Shown piece by piece: positions 32,818-43,386 of a DNA stretch of 64,000 nucleotides. The stretch is from Diphasiastrum complanatum. Lineage: Eukaryota > Streptophyta > Lycopodiopsida > Lycopodiales > Lycopodiaceae. The translations under genes were made by a program, and so were the position numbers. The notes beneath the pieces are model-generated. The model saw nothing but the letters and a program-made list of their open reading frames with translations, searched no databases and had not been told where the DNA came from. The DNA lies in the NCBI GenBank assembly GCA_029204225.1, contig CM055096.1:30452557-30516556 (forward strand), in the 5' to 3' direction. Each line of letters begins with the position of its first letter. The first letter of the stretch is position 1.

Positions 32818-35800
32818 ATGACATCTATAAATGCATATCTTTTGGATACTAATGAAAGGCTCAACAAAACTAACTATTCCATATGGAAAGTTAGAATGGA
32901 ATCTATCATGATCATGCAAGATCTGATGGAAATTGTAAATGGTAAGGAGGGTGAACCTATTCATCCTCAAGAAAAAGCCAAATACATCAAGAGGTGCAAT
33001 GTTGCACTACATTGCATAAAAATGAATGTTGCAAATGAACTCTTAAGAGAGGTAGGAGATTGCACTACAGCTCAAGATGCTTGGGAGACTTTGCAAAAGG
33101 TCTATGAATCCAAGAACCAAACTAGAATGTTAGCTTTGAAGAATCAAATCTATAGAAGCTATCAAAAGAAAGGAGAGAGTGCACATACTTTTGTCCTAAG
33201 AGTAAAGGAATTGAACAAAGAGCTAGCCTTTATAGGTGACCCTATCAAGGATGAAGAGCTTGTTCAACTCATATTGAATGGACTAAGCTTTGAATTTGAC
33301 AATTTGGTTCAGGGATATGCAATTATGGGTAAGCTACCCATACTTGAAGAACTCCAAGGCACACTCATGGCCGAGGAATCAAGAAGGAGCCAAATGCAAG
33401 AGAGGATGGATAGGCTTTCCATCCAAGGTGGAGATGACCAAGCTCTCTTCACCAAAGGCAAAGGCAAGTCCAAAGGCAAAGGATCAACATTCAAGAAGTC
33501 TACAAAGCTTGAGGATCAAGAAGGACCCCCAAAGGCATCTCCATCAACCACCAAAGTCAAGAAGGACAAATCAAAGGTGAAGTGCTACTATTGTAGCAAG
33601 ATGGGGCATTATGCTTCGAAATGCTTCAAGAGGAAGCAAGATCAAAGCCAAGCCAACATGAGCAAAGAGGAGGAGGAGGAGAGTTCACATGAGGACTCTC
33701 TCATGATGTCCATATTTTCTTCAACAAGCTTCAAAGGAGAAGATCCTTGGTGGATTGACTCGGGTGCTAGTTCACACATGACTAGTAAAAGGGAGTTTTT
33801 CTCTTCTCTCTTATCTTATGATGGACCTATAAAGTCTATCTATACAGCAAATGATGAAGCTTGTAAGATTGAAGGAGTTGGTAGCATTCCCCTTTGCTTA
33901 GGATCATCCAAAAAGATCAACATAGAAGGTGTTTTGTACATTCCTACAATAACAAAGAATCTACTAAGTGTTGGCCAAATGGTAGACAATGGTTTCAATG
34001 TTGACTTTGCTTCAAATGAATGTTTCATCAAGAAGAAGGGTAAGATAGTGGCTAAGGACACTAGACTTGGCAAGCTTTATAAGCTGGATGCATTTGTGGA
34101 TACTAATGTTGTCATGTTGGCCGAGAAGAGCAAGATATCTACCTTTACTTTATGGCACAAAAGACTTGGACATGTCAACTCGGGTTCCATGGAGGCTATG
34201 ATCAAGGAGGAGTATGCTTTAGGCCTACCAAGGTCTATTGGGAAGGAAGACAAGGTTTGTGAAGCTTGTGCCTTATCCAAGGCACATAAGAAGGTGTTTT
34301 CTAACTCCATCACAAAGTCATCTCATCCTCTTGAACTCATACACTCGGATGTGCACATTGCTAGCACCAAATCTAATGGAGGTTCATCCATGTTTTTAAC
34401 CTTCATTGATGACTACTCAAGATATTGTTGGGTGTTCTTACTTTCCTTCAAGTCTCAAGTATTTGATACTTTTGTAAAGTTCAAGTTGTTTGTGGAAAAG
34501 CATCATAATCATAGCATCAAGATTCTTAGAAGTGACAATGGTGGAGAATTCATCTCCAATGAGTTCAAGGCCTTTTGTGAGGAGGAAGGGATCAAGAAAG
34601 AGACTTCTTGTCCTTACACTCCTCAACAAAATGGAGTTGCTGAAAGAAGGAATAGAACATTATGTGAATGTTCTAAGGCTTTAAGATTAGATGCTTGTTT
34701 GCCCAAATCCTTTTGGGGTGAGTCTCTTGTATGTGCAAACTACTTGATGAATAGGGTGTCTTGCAAAGCAATTGAAGGCAAAACTCCTTATGAGATGTTG
34801 TATGGAAAGAAACCGAATCTTAATCACTTGAAAGTTTTTGGGTGTATATGTTATGTGCATGTGCCATTGGAAACAAAAACCAAGGAGGATCCATCTTCCA
34901 CAAGAGGGATCATGCTTGGATATACAAGCTCAAGCAAGGGCTACAAAGTCTATCTCCCATCCTTGAACAAATTTGTTGTTTCAAGGGATGTCATCTTTGA
35001 TGAACATCATATGCATATGCTTGAAGAAGGCTCAAGTGCTCCAACAATCAAGAAGAAGATGGCCGAGGAGCAAGATCTTGGTTTTGAGGAGGAGCTCATG
35101 GAGGAGCAAGCACCAAACCCACCTATCACACCAAGGAGATCTTCAAGGGCAAAAGTGGAGCCATCAAGGCTCACATATCAAGGCAAAGGACAGCAAGTTG
35201 AGGGTATCTCATCCACTTCTTATGCTTTATCTAGTTTTGAAGAACCGTCTAATGTTGAAGATGCATTGAACTCCAAAGAATGGTATAAAGCTATGTTGGA
35301 TGAGTATGATGCCTTGATTGAGAATGAAACTTGGTTGCTTGTTGAGAGACCTCAAAGGAATGTAATAGGATGCAAGTGGGTCTTCAAGCTTAAGTTGAAT
35401 GCAAATGGGAGTGTTAACAAACATAAAGCAAGATTAGTTGCAAAAGGTTATGCTCAAGAGAGAGGGATAGACTATGAGGAAACTTTTGCACCCATGGCCA
35501 AGATGGTCACAATAAGACTAATCATTGCACTTGCATCACATTTTGGATGGATTCTATGTCAAATGGATGTCTCTAATGTTTTCTTGAATGGTTTTTTGGA
35601 AGAGGATATCTATATGGAGCAACCACAAGGGTTCATCAAGCATGGAATGGAGAACAAAGTATGCCATCTCCAAAGAAGCATCTATGGCTTGAAGCAAGCC
35701 TCGAGATCTTGGAATTCAAGACTACATTTCTATCTTATTTCACTTTATTTTGTTCAAAGTGAATATGATCCCACTCTTTACATTAAGTTTGATGATGTTG

Positions 35801-36786
35801 GTATTGTACTTTTACTCATTTATGTAGATGACATCATCATTAGTGGAAATAGTGTTGATGGTATTGAAAAAATCAAGATAAATCTATCCTTAGAGTTCAA
35901 GATGCTAGATCTAGGGTGTCTTCACTTCATCTTAGGCATAGAAGTACTTAGAGGGTCTGATTTTATCTTTATAAGTCAAGTAAACTTTGCTCAAAGTCTT
36001 TTGAAGAAGTTTAAGATGGAAGTATGCAAAAGTGTTGACACACCAATGGAGCAAGATGTAAAAGTGCCAAATGAAGATGATGAAAGATCCTTCATGGACA
36101 TCATTTTGTTTAGGCAACTTATAGGTTCCTTAATGTGGATCACTACAACTAGACCAGATCTTAGCTTTAGTGTATGTAGGTTGAGCCAATCCATGCAAAA
36201 GCCATTGAATATCCATTGGAAAAAGGCTAAGAGGATTCTAAGATACATCTCGGGTACATTGGATTTTGGGATTCTATATAGAGGAGATGTGATTAACCTT
36301 CATGCATTTAGTAATTCAGATTTTGCAGGGGACAAGAGGGATAGGAAATCAACAAGTGCCTATTCAACTTTCATAGGAGAAGGTGTGGTTTCATGGCTTT
36401 CAAAAAAGCAAGAAACTATATCTCTATCTTCAACCGAGGCCGAGTACAAAGCTTTGACAACCACTACAAAGGAGGTACTTTGGATCAAGAGATTATTGGT
36501 GGAACTAAAGATCATGGATTCAGAGGAGGCACCAATCATCTACAATGACAATATATCAGCCCAACACCTTGCATCTAACCCAATCTTCCATGCAAGATCT
36601 AAGCACATTGAGATATGCCATCACTTTGTGAGAGAAATGGTGCAAGCCAAGGAGATTGCTTTGGAGCATGTTCCAAGCAATGAATGTGTAGCTGATCTAC
36701 TTACTAAACCACTTCAAAAGACACCTTTTATGAAGTTCAGATCATCACTTGGAGTGATTAGTAAAGCAATGATTGAACCAAGCTAG
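32818..36786 (+). CDS. gag-pol: copia 1a Gag-Pol polyprotein, full-length open frame
   Basis: 1322 codons without a stop. In order: Gag with UBN2-type domain (NYSIWKVRMESI near residue 20); zinc knuckle CYYCSKMGHYASKC (about 256-269); aspartic protease WWIDSGASSH (about 310); pre-integrase LWHKRLGH (about 444) and CEACALSKAH; integrase core with HSDVH (about 508), LRSDNGGEF (about 570) and CPYTPQQNGVAERRN (about 597); reverse transcriptase from GCKWVFKLK (about 851) to LIYVDDIII (about 1000); RNase H to STEAEYKALT (about 1204). Order protease-integrase-RT-RNase H defines Ty1/copia. Some positions are unusual (APMAKMVTIRL, DVSNVFLNG), so activity is uncertain. It makes the enzymes that copy the element RNA and insert the DNA. 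Confidence 0.95.
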   Translation: MTSINAYLLDTNERLNKTNYSIWKVRMESIMIMQDLMEIVNGKEGEPIHPQEKAKYIKRCNVALHCIKMNVANELLREVGDCTTAQDAWETLQKVYESKNQTRMLALKNQIYRSYQKKGESAHTFVLRVKELNKELAFIGDPIKDEELVQLILNGLSFEFDNLVQGYAIMGKLPILEELQGTLMAEESRRSQMQERMDRLSIQGGDDQALFTKGKGKSKGKGSTFKKSTKLEDQEGPPKASPSTTKVKKDKSKVKCYYCSKMGHYASKCFKRKQDQSQANMSKEEEEESSHEDSLMMSIFSSTSFKGEDPWWIDSGASSHMTSKREFFSSLLSYDGPIKSIYTANDEACKIEGVGSIPLCLGSSKKINIEGVLYIPTITKNLLSVGQMVDNGFNVDFASNECFIKKKGKIVAKDTRLGKLYKLDAFVDTNVVMLAEKSKISTFTLWHKRLGHVNSGSMEAMIKEEYALGLPRSIGKEDKVCEACALSKAHKKVFSNSITKSSHPLELIHSDVHIASTKSNGGSSMFLTFIDDYSRYCWVFLLSFKSQVFDTFVKFKLFVEKHHNHSIKILRSDNGGEFISNEFKAFCEEEGIKKETSCPYTPQQNGVAERRNRTLCECSKALRLDACLPKSFWGESLVCANYLMNRVSCKAIEGKTPYEMLYGKKPNLNHLKVFGCICYVHVPLETKTKEDPSSTRGIMLGYTSSSKGYKVYLPSLNKFVVSRDVIFDEHHMHMLEEGSSAPTIKKKMAEEQDLGFEEELMEEQAPNPPITPRRSSRAKVEPSRLTYQGKGQQVEGISSTSYALSSFEEPSNVEDALNSKEWYKAMLDEYDALIENETWLLVERPQRNVIGCKWVFKLKLNANGSVNKHKARLVAKGYAQERGIDYEETFAPMAKMVTIRLIIALASHFGWILCQMDVSNVFLNGFLEEDIYMEQPQGFIKHGMENKVCHLQRSIYGLKQASRSWNSRLHFYLISLYFVQSEYDPTLYIKFDDVGIVLLLIYVDDIIISGNSVDGIEKIKINLSLEFKMLDLGCLHFILGIEVLRGSDFIFISQVNFAQSLLKKFKMEVCKSVDTPMEQDVKVPNEDDERSFMDIILFRQLIGSLMWITTTRPDLSFSVCRLSQSMQKPLNIHWKKAKRILRYISGTLDFGILYRGDVINLHAFSNSDFAGDKRDRKSTSAYSTFIGEGVVSWLSKKQETISLSSTEAEYKALTTTTKEVLWIKRLLVELKIMDSEEAPIIYNDNISAQHLASNPIFHARSKHIEICHHFVREMVQAKEIALEHVPSNECVADLLTKPLQKTPFMKFRSSLGVISKAMIEPS

Positions 36787-36787
36787 A

Positions 36788-37592
36788 TAGAATATGTTGA
36801 TGATATGATTTCACACGTGTGGAGCATGTTCCCATGTGTGAAAGGATGTACTTTTCATGTTTGTATATATCCAAATTGATTTTGTATCATTCTAGTTAGT
36901 GTGAACATGAAATGACTAGTTTTTAGTCAAGTTGACTAGTCACCTACAAATTAGCTTTTCCTTGCATGTGCATGAGTAAATGCTCCCACATGGCAAGTGG
37001 ATGTTCACATGTGTGTATAGAGTACTAGAAGATAAGAGTTGACCATTTTCCTTAGATCCTATTTTGTAGGGAATATTTCTATATTCTAGGAGACTAGCTT
37101 TTTGGATTTTAGTCATATTCTAGAAGGTCAACTATTGGATAAGGATCAAGGATGGATCAAATGGATAGATATGAGTGATGTGGCACTCTTCACACGTGTG
37201 AAGGCCTGCTGGACTGTACCAGACTCATGGATGTACTTGATCCATAAAAGGATCATCATTTTGCTAAGAAAATTGATGAGACTTTTGCACTCTACACTTT
37301 TGTGAGATTTCTAGTCATTTGTCTTGTGATTTTTATGCATGATTGCTATCTAGTATCATTGTACTTGTTGTTTCAGGTGCAGGCCGTACAGTGGACAGTA
37401 CTCCACACGTGTGAAGCCGCTCTCACTAAAAAATGATGTGTTGATCCATTGCTCTTGCTTAAATCCAAGTGTAGTGAATCTAGATCAAGATCTAATGTGT
37501 AGAACTTGATAGATTCATTGATTAAGCAACCAATAACTCTCTATGATTGTAAAGTACAATCATTATTGTCCTAAAAACTGTAAAATTTATCA
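36788..37592 (+). repeat. copia 1b 5' LTR, 5'-truncated
   Basis: Joins the 1a stop codon directly at ...CAAGCTAG; matches 42239-43045. The first 39 bases of this LTR are found at 56723-56761 on the minus strand; about 15-19 bases are lost. Palindromes CACACGTGTG at 36812-36821, 37191-37200 and 37404-37413. Confidence 0.9.
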
Positions 37593-37604
37593 TGGTATCA
37601 GAGC

Positions 37605-38189
37605 TAAGTAAGAGAGTGATCATTGAATCATAAATCTTGTAAAGATCATTGGCAAAATTTGTTTTTTGGCCAATACTAGTGAGGGCGAGTTCTTCTAGAG
37701 TGATAGCTTGTAATCATTTGGATCAAAACGACTTGGAGGCTGTGTATGTACTTTTCACACGTGTGAAACCGTACAGCAACTTTCAATTCAAGTTACTTTG
37801 TGTTTTTTGGTCCCAAAATCACAATACTAGTTCATTTTTGGTGCTTTTTGAAGCATAGTATTGATCTAGATTCATTCTAACTAATGCCTATGACCAAATA
37901 GTGTTTTGGATCATTGAAGCATTTCTTTTTAGAGTCTAAGATCAGATCTAAGAGGCTGATTTGTTCAGATCCTTAGTTGAAGTGAAATCTCTAAGAAAAG
38001 TGTAAAGCAATTTTTTTTTTGTGAGAGTGAAAGCTAGAAATTTTTGGTAAGATCTTTGAGTATCATTCAAGCTTGTGTGTTAGTTTGATAGAGACAAGCC
38101 TATAGGCATTCTAGTAAGCTTTAGGCCACTTCATAGATCTTTTAAAATTCAAAAATCTTTGTGATTTTTAAAAGAGCATTCATTCTAAA
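37605..38189 (+). other. copia 1b leader
   Basis: Untranslated leader between primer site and polyprotein. It carries one more perfect palindrome, TTTCACACGTGTGAAA, at 37753-37768. Confidence 0.7.
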
Positions 38190-41100
38190 ATGTCATCCAT
38201 GGGTGGATATTTGATGGAACCAAGTGAGAGACTCACTTCCACAAATTATTCCATTTGGAAAGTGAGAATGGAATCACTCCTAGTGATCCATGATCTATAT
38301 GACATAGTTCAAGGAGTAGAGGAAGAGCCTCAAACTCCCCAAGAACAAGCCAAATACAAGAAGAGAGCAAGATTAGCTCTACATTGCATAAAGTTAAATG
38401 TATGCAATGACCTCTTGAAAGAGGTGTCTTCTTGTACCTCATCCAAAGAGGCTTGGGATTCATTAAAGAGCATTTATGAATCCAACAATACTTCAAGAAT
38501 CCTCATGCTAAGAAATCAAGTTTTCCAAAGCATGAAAGGAAGTGGAGAGAGTGGACAAGAGTATGTTCTTAGGATCAAATCTCTTAACAAGGAGTTAAGT
38601 GCAATAGGAGAGAAGATCCAAGATCAAGAACTAGTACAAATCATTTTGAATGGTCTAAGTGATGAGTTTACCAACTTAGTCCAATCATTTGCCATTCAAG
38701 ACTCTCTTCCATCCATTGAAAAGTTGCACAATGTTCTTGTGGCCGAGGAGAGTAGGCTTCTACACCTCAAGACAAGAATGGATAGCATGTCACTTAATGG
38801 AGGAGAGGAGAAAGCTAACTTTACATCTAAAGGCAAGAAAAAGCAAAATCCATTCAAGAAAAATCAAGGCAAGGAGGCCGAGATGAAGAATGGAGGATCT
38901 ACCTCCAAAGGCAAAGTGAAGAACAAGGCAAAACTAAAGTGTTTCTTTTGTGGAAAGAAAGGACACTTTGCCTCAGAATGCTACTTGAAGAAGAATCAAC
39001 AAGCCAAAGGAGATCAAGGGGACATTGCTCAAGAGGAAGAATATGAGGATGGATTCAACACATCCTTAATGGTTGCATCTACACCAACTTCAAGTCAAGA
39101 CACATGGTGGATAGATAGTGGGGCTAGTTCCCACATGTCCTTTAACAAGCATTATTTTTCTACTCTTCTATCTTGTAATGACTCTAAGAAGTCAATATAC
39201 ACTGCTAGTGATCAAGCATGCAAGATAGATGGCATAGGATCTATACCTCTTTGTTTAGGCACATCTAAAAGGATAGATCTAGATAATGTTTTGTATGTTC
39301 CTACCATTTCAAGAAACTTGCTTAGTGTAGGACAATTAATGGACAATGGACTAGATGTACATTTCAAGAATGGAGTTTGTTCCATCTTGAAAAATGATAA
39401 GTGCATAGCTAGTGGCATTAAGCAAGGGAGACTTTTCAAGTTGGATGCTAATGTTGCAAGTGAAAGTGTGAACTTGGCTAGGGAGGAGCTAACTCAAGTG
39501 GAGCTTTGGCATAAGAGATTAGGCCATCCTAATCTTCAATCTATGGAGTCAATGGCAAGCAAGGAACTAGCTCTCGGCCTACCAAGAGCTTTCAAGAAGT
39601 GTGGAAAAATGTGTGAGGCATGTGGCCTTGCAAAGTCACACAAATCTTCTTACAAGAAATCTTCATCAAGATCTCTCTCTCCCTTGGATCTCATACATTC
39701 TGATGTACATAGTTTTTCACATGCAAGTAATGGAGGTGCCTTGATGTATGTAACTTTTATAGATGATTGTACTAGATTCACATGGATTGAGTTACTATCA
39801 AAGAAAAATCTTGTTTATGAAGCTTTCATTAAGTTCAAGTCTCTAGTAGAGAAACAACTTAGTACTTCTATCAAAGCACTAAGATGTGATAATGGAGGAG
39901 AGTACACCTCCAATAAAATGAAAGACTTTTGTGAGATCAATGGTATTAAGTTACAATACACTTGTTCCTACACCCCTCAACAAAATGGGGTGGCCGAGAG
40001 GAAAAATAGGAGTCTATGTGAGTGTGCAAAGTCCTTGAGGCTTGATGCATCACTTCCCATCTCATTTTGGGGAGAAGCCATAACATGTGCTAATTATTTG
40101 TGTAATAGACTTCCTAGTAGTGCTATAGATGGGATCTCACCTTATCAAGCCTTGTTTGATAAGAAACCCAATGTAAAATATTTTAAGATCTTTGGATGTA
40201 CTTGTTATGTACACATTCCTTTGGAGACTAGAAGGAAAGAAGATGCTACCTCCTTCAAAGGAATCTTTGTTGGCTATGGAGAAAATAGCAAGGGATATAG
40301 GATATATGATCCTACATCCAAGAAAGTAAAGGTAAGCAAGGATGTACTTTTTGATGAGTCACAATTTGCTAAGAGCTTGTCAAATGGATCTAACCCATTG
40401 TGCATTGAAGATCTTGACAAATCCGAGGAGGATCTTGACAAACCCGAGGAGGATCATGACAAACCCGAGGATGGAGATTTGGATCCAAGTCAAAAGGGGC
40501 CAAGAAGATCATCAAGGAGCAAGGCCGAGCCCTCAAGGCTTACCTATGTGGACAAGGGAAAGCAAAAGGAAGGCTCTACATCTTCTACCTCTTACTCTTT
40601 TTTAGCTACATTGATTGAAGAACCATCATCTTTTGAAGAAGCATGTAAATCTAAAGTTTGGAGAGATGCAATGCAAGTAGAGTATGATGCATTAGAAGAA
40701 AATCATACTTGGAATCTTGTAAATCTTCCAAGAGGAAAGAAACCACTTGCATGTAAGTGGATTTATAGAATTAAGTACAATCAAGATGGATCTATTAGTA
40801 AATACAAAGCTAGGCTTGTTGCTAAGGGATTTCTTCAAATAAAAGGATTGGATTATGAAGAAACATTTGCACCTGTAGCTAAGCTTGTAACTATTAGATT
40901 AATCATTTGCATTGCTACTTTGTTCAAATGGGATCTCTACCAAATGGATGTGACAAATGCCTTCTTGAATGGCTTCTTAGAAGAGGAAATCTACATGATG
41001 CAACCCGAGGGCTTCATCAAGATTGGTGAGGAGCAAAAGGTGTGCTACTTAAGGAAGAGCCTATATGGCTTGAAGCAAGCACCTAGAGCTTGGTACTCTA

Positions 41101-42170
41101 GGTTGCATGATTTTCTCTATTCCCTTGGCTTTGTACTAAGTGCTTATGAACCTTCTTTATATTTCAAATGTAATGAAGGAAAGATCATCATTTTGGTTCT
41201 TTATGTTGATGACATCATTATGACAGGAAATGATGATGATGGCATAGGCAAAGTAAAAGTTGACTTATCTAGTGAGTTCAAGATGGTAGATCTAGGCTTC
41301 CTAAAGTTTATACTTGGGATAGAAGTGTCTAGAAGTAGCAATTGTACTTTCATAAGTCAATCTAAGTATGCTACTTCCATTCTTGAAAGATTTGGTATGA
41401 AAGATTGTAAGGGGATTGACACCCCTATGGAGCATGTTGTGAAAGCAACTAATGAAGGTGATGAAGCATCCTTTGAGGACATCACTCTCTTTAGGAAGCT
41501 TATAGGCTCTCTAATCTATTTAACCATCACTAGACCTGACTTAAGTTTTTGTGTAAGCAAGTTGAGTCAAAGTATGCAAGCTCCTTTAATTCATCATTGG
41601 AAAAGTGCCAAGAGAGTACTTAGATATGTTTCTAGTACTAGATTTTTTGGTATACTTTATGAAGGATCTAACTTGCACTTGAGAGCCTACTCGGATTCAG
41701 ATTTTGCAGGTGACAAGATGGATAGGAAGTCCATTAGTGCATTTGCAACATTTCTTTGTGGAGGAGTGATATCTTGGCTTTCCAAAAAGCAAGATACAAT
41801 CTCACTATCTTCTTGTGAAGCCGAGTACAAGGCATTGACTTCAACAACCAAAGAGCTCTTATGGCTAAGAAGACTCTTGATGGAACTACATGTGCTAGAG
41901 GCCGAGGAGATCCCTTACATATTTTGTGACAATCAAGCTTCTCAACAAATTGCTTCAAATCCTATCTTCCATGCTAGAACAAAGCATATTGAGATAGCTC
42001 ACCACTTTGTGAGGGAGAAGGTACAATCCAAGGAAGTGCAACTACATCATGTACCATCATCCGAATGCATAGCTGATATCTTAACCAAACCATTGTCCAA
42101 AGATCCATTTTTTAAGTTAAGATATGCTCTTGGAATTGTAGATAGATGTACACTAGATTTGCCAAGTTAG
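38190..42170 (+). CDS. gag-pol: copia 1b Gag-Pol polyprotein, full-length open frame
   Basis: 1326 codons, no stop. Same order as 1a: Gag (TNYSIWKVRMESLL near residue 20); zinc knuckle CFFCGKKGHFASEC (about 250); protease WWIDSGASSHMS (about 306); LWHKRLGHPN (about 438) and CEACGLAKSH; integrase HSDVH (about 502), RCDNGGEY (about 565), YTPQQNGVAERKN (about 593); RT with ACKWIYRIK, ETFAPVAKLVTIRL, QMDVTNAFLNG and LYVDDIIM (about 1004); RNase H SDSDFAGDKMDRKS and SCEAEYKALT (about 1207). All catalytic signatures are canonical. A short acidic tandem repeat (three copies of a DKPEED-like unit, nt 40410-40462) lies between integrase and RT. With near-identical LTRs and an open frame it looks potentially active until the inversion removed the start of its 5' LTR. 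Confidence 0.96.
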   Translation: MSSMGGYLMEPSERLTSTNYSIWKVRMESLLVIHDLYDIVQGVEEEPQTPQEQAKYKKRARLALHCIKLNVCNDLLKEVSSCTSSKEAWDSLKSIYESNNTSRILMLRNQVFQSMKGSGESGQEYVLRIKSLNKELSAIGEKIQDQELVQIILNGLSDEFTNLVQSFAIQDSLPSIEKLHNVLVAEESRLLHLKTRMDSMSLNGGEEKANFTSKGKKKQNPFKKNQGKEAEMKNGGSTSKGKVKNKAKLKCFFCGKKGHFASECYLKKNQQAKGDQGDIAQEEEYEDGFNTSLMVASTPTSSQDTWWIDSGASSHMSFNKHYFSTLLSCNDSKKSIYTASDQACKIDGIGSIPLCLGTSKRIDLDNVLYVPTISRNLLSVGQLMDNGLDVHFKNGVCSILKNDKCIASGIKQGRLFKLDANVASESVNLAREELTQVELWHKRLGHPNLQSMESMASKELALGLPRAFKKCGKMCEACGLAKSHKSSYKKSSSRSLSPLDLIHSDVHSFSHASNGGALMYVTFIDDCTRFTWIELLSKKNLVYEAFIKFKSLVEKQLSTSIKALRCDNGGEYTSNKMKDFCEINGIKLQYTCSYTPQQNGVAERKNRSLCECAKSLRLDASLPISFWGEAITCANYLCNRLPSSAIDGISPYQALFDKKPNVKYFKIFGCTCYVHIPLETRRKEDATSFKGIFVGYGENSKGYRIYDPTSKKVKVSKDVLFDESQFAKSLSNGSNPLCIEDLDKSEEDLDKPEEDHDKPEDGDLDPSQKGPRRSSRSKAEPSRLTYVDKGKQKEGSTSSTSYSFLATLIEEPSSFEEACKSKVWRDAMQVEYDALEENHTWNLVNLPRGKKPLACKWIYRIKYNQDGSISKYKARLVAKGFLQIKGLDYEETFAPVAKLVTIRLIICIATLFKWDLYQMDVTNAFLNGFLEEEIYMMQPEGFIKIGEEQKVCYLRKSLYGLKQAPRAWYSRLHDFLYSLGFVLSAYEPSLYFKCNEGKIIILVLYVDDIIMTGNDDDGIGKVKVDLSSEFKMVDLGFLKFILGIEVSRSSNCTFISQSKYATSILERFGMKDCKGIDTPMEHVVKATNEGDEASFEDITLFRKLIGSLIYLTITRPDLSFCVSKLSQSMQAPLIHHWKSAKRVLRYVSSTRFFGILYEGSNLHLRAYSDSDFAGDKMDRKSISAFATFLCGGVISWLSKKQDTISLSSCEAEYKALTSTTKELLWLRRLLMELHVLEAEEIPYIFCDNQASQQIASNPIFHARTKHIEIAHHFVREKVQSKEVQLHHVPSSECIADILTKPLSKDPFFKLRYALGIVDRCTLDLPS

Positions 42171-42183
42171 AAGTGAGGAGGAG

Positions 42184-43045
42184 TGTTGAAAATTGTCACT
42201 TCTCACTTGACATTGGTTCATGTAAATATTGATCAAACATTAGAATATGTTGATGATATGATTTCACACGTGTGGAGCATGTTCCCATGTGTGAAAGGAT
42301 GTACTTTTCATGTTTGTATATATCCAAATTGATTTTGTATCATTCTAGTTAGTGTGAACATGAAATGACTAGTTTTTAGTCAAGTTGACTAGTCACCTAC
42401 AAATTAGCTTTTCCTTGCATGTGCATGAGTAAATGCTCCCACATGGCAAGTGGATGTTCACATGTGTGTATAGAGTACTAGAAGATAAGAGTTGACCATT
42501 TTCCTTAGATCCTATTTTGTAGGGAATATTCCTATATTCTAGGAGACTAGCTTTTTGGATTTTAGTCATATTCTAGAAGGTCAACTATTGGATAAGGATC
42601 AAGGATGGATCAAATGGATAGATATGAGTGATGTGGCACTCTTCACACGTGTGAAGGCCTGCTGGACTGTACCAGACTCATGGATGTACTTGATCCATAA
42701 AAGGATCATCATTTTGCTAAGAAAATTGATGAGACTTTTGCACTCTACACTTTTGTGAGATTTCTAGTCATTTGTCTTGTGATTTTTATGCATGATTGCT
42801 ATCTAGTATCATTGTACTTGTTGTTTCAGGTGCAGGCCGTACAGTGGACAGTACTCCACACGTGTGAAGCCGCTCTCACTAAAAAATGATGTGTTGATCC
42901 ATTGCTCTTGCTTAAATCCAAGTGTAGTGAATCTAGATCAAGATCTAATGTGTAGAACTTGATAGATTCATTGATTAAGCAACCAATAACTCTCTATGAT
43001 TGTAAAGTACAATCATTATTGTCCTAAAAACTGTAAAATTTATCA
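42184..43045 (+). repeat. copia 1b 3' LTR, 862 bp
   Basis: TGTTGAAAATTGTC ... TAAAATTTATCA, followed by CATTG. Palindromes CACACGTGTG at about 42265, 42645 and 42857. Confidence 0.95.
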
Positions 43046-43376
43046 CATTGTTGCTTCTCAATCTATTAAGGAAGTGTTTTGGTTGAGAAATTTGCTGTCA
43101 GACATCAATATGTATCAGTACAGCCCTACAATTTTATTTTGTGAGAATCAAAGTGTTATTGCCTTATCGGCCAACCCTAGATTTCATTCTAGGAGTAAGC
43201 ACATTGAGATCAGATATTACTACATCAGGGGCAAGGTTCTCGATAGAGAGATTAACGTACTGCAGAACACAGGACATGGTTGCAGACATCTTCACGAAAG
43301 CACTCAATGTTACTACACACAACAGATTTTGTGCATTGCTCAGTCTGAAGATCAAGGCATTCATGGATCCAAATTA
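43046..43376 (+). pseudogene. copia 2 RNase H, C-terminal end
   Basis: Continues the RNase H of copia 2 that breaks at 56762 on the minus strand: SQSIKEVFWLRNLLSD, then CENQSVIALSANPRFHSRS, KHIEIRYYYIRGK, and after a frame change DMVADIFTKAL, the conserved copia C terminus. It ends before a polypurine tract TTAAGGGGGGGGG (43375-43386). It is now in the opposite orientation to the rest of copia 2. Confidence 0.85.
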
Positions 43377-43386
43377 AGGGGGGGGG

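Larger units (their letters stand above)
31325..36787 (+). mobile_element. copia element 1a (3' LTR partly lost, rest inverted)
   Basis: 5' LTR 31325-32006, primer site TGGTATCAGAGCC at 32007-32019, leader to 32817, polyprotein 32818-36786. Its 3' end is cut just after the stop codon, where the LTR of copia 1b begins. The missing 3' LTR survives as the larger part of the hybrid LTR at 56118-56761. The surviving LTR stretches differ at about three bases in 600, so the insertion is young. Confidence 0.9.
36788..43045 (+). mobile_element. copia element 1b (5' LTR lacks its first bases)
   Basis: 5' LTR 36788-37592 (about 55 bases missing from its start), primer site TGGTATCAGAGC 37593-37604, leader, polyprotein 38190-42170, polypurine tract AAGTGAGGAGGAG 42171-42183, complete 3' LTR 42184-43045. 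The two LTRs differ at one base in about 805, so this is a very recent insertion. It entered copia 2 with target duplication CATTG: one copy is at 43046-43050, the other at 56762-56766 in reverse complement. Related to 1a in protein but with clearly different LTRs. Confidence 0.92.

Noticed and set aside
42555..42758. 67-codon frame identical to that at 37102-37305
   Set aside because: Lies in both LTRs of copia 1b; no evidence that it is translated.
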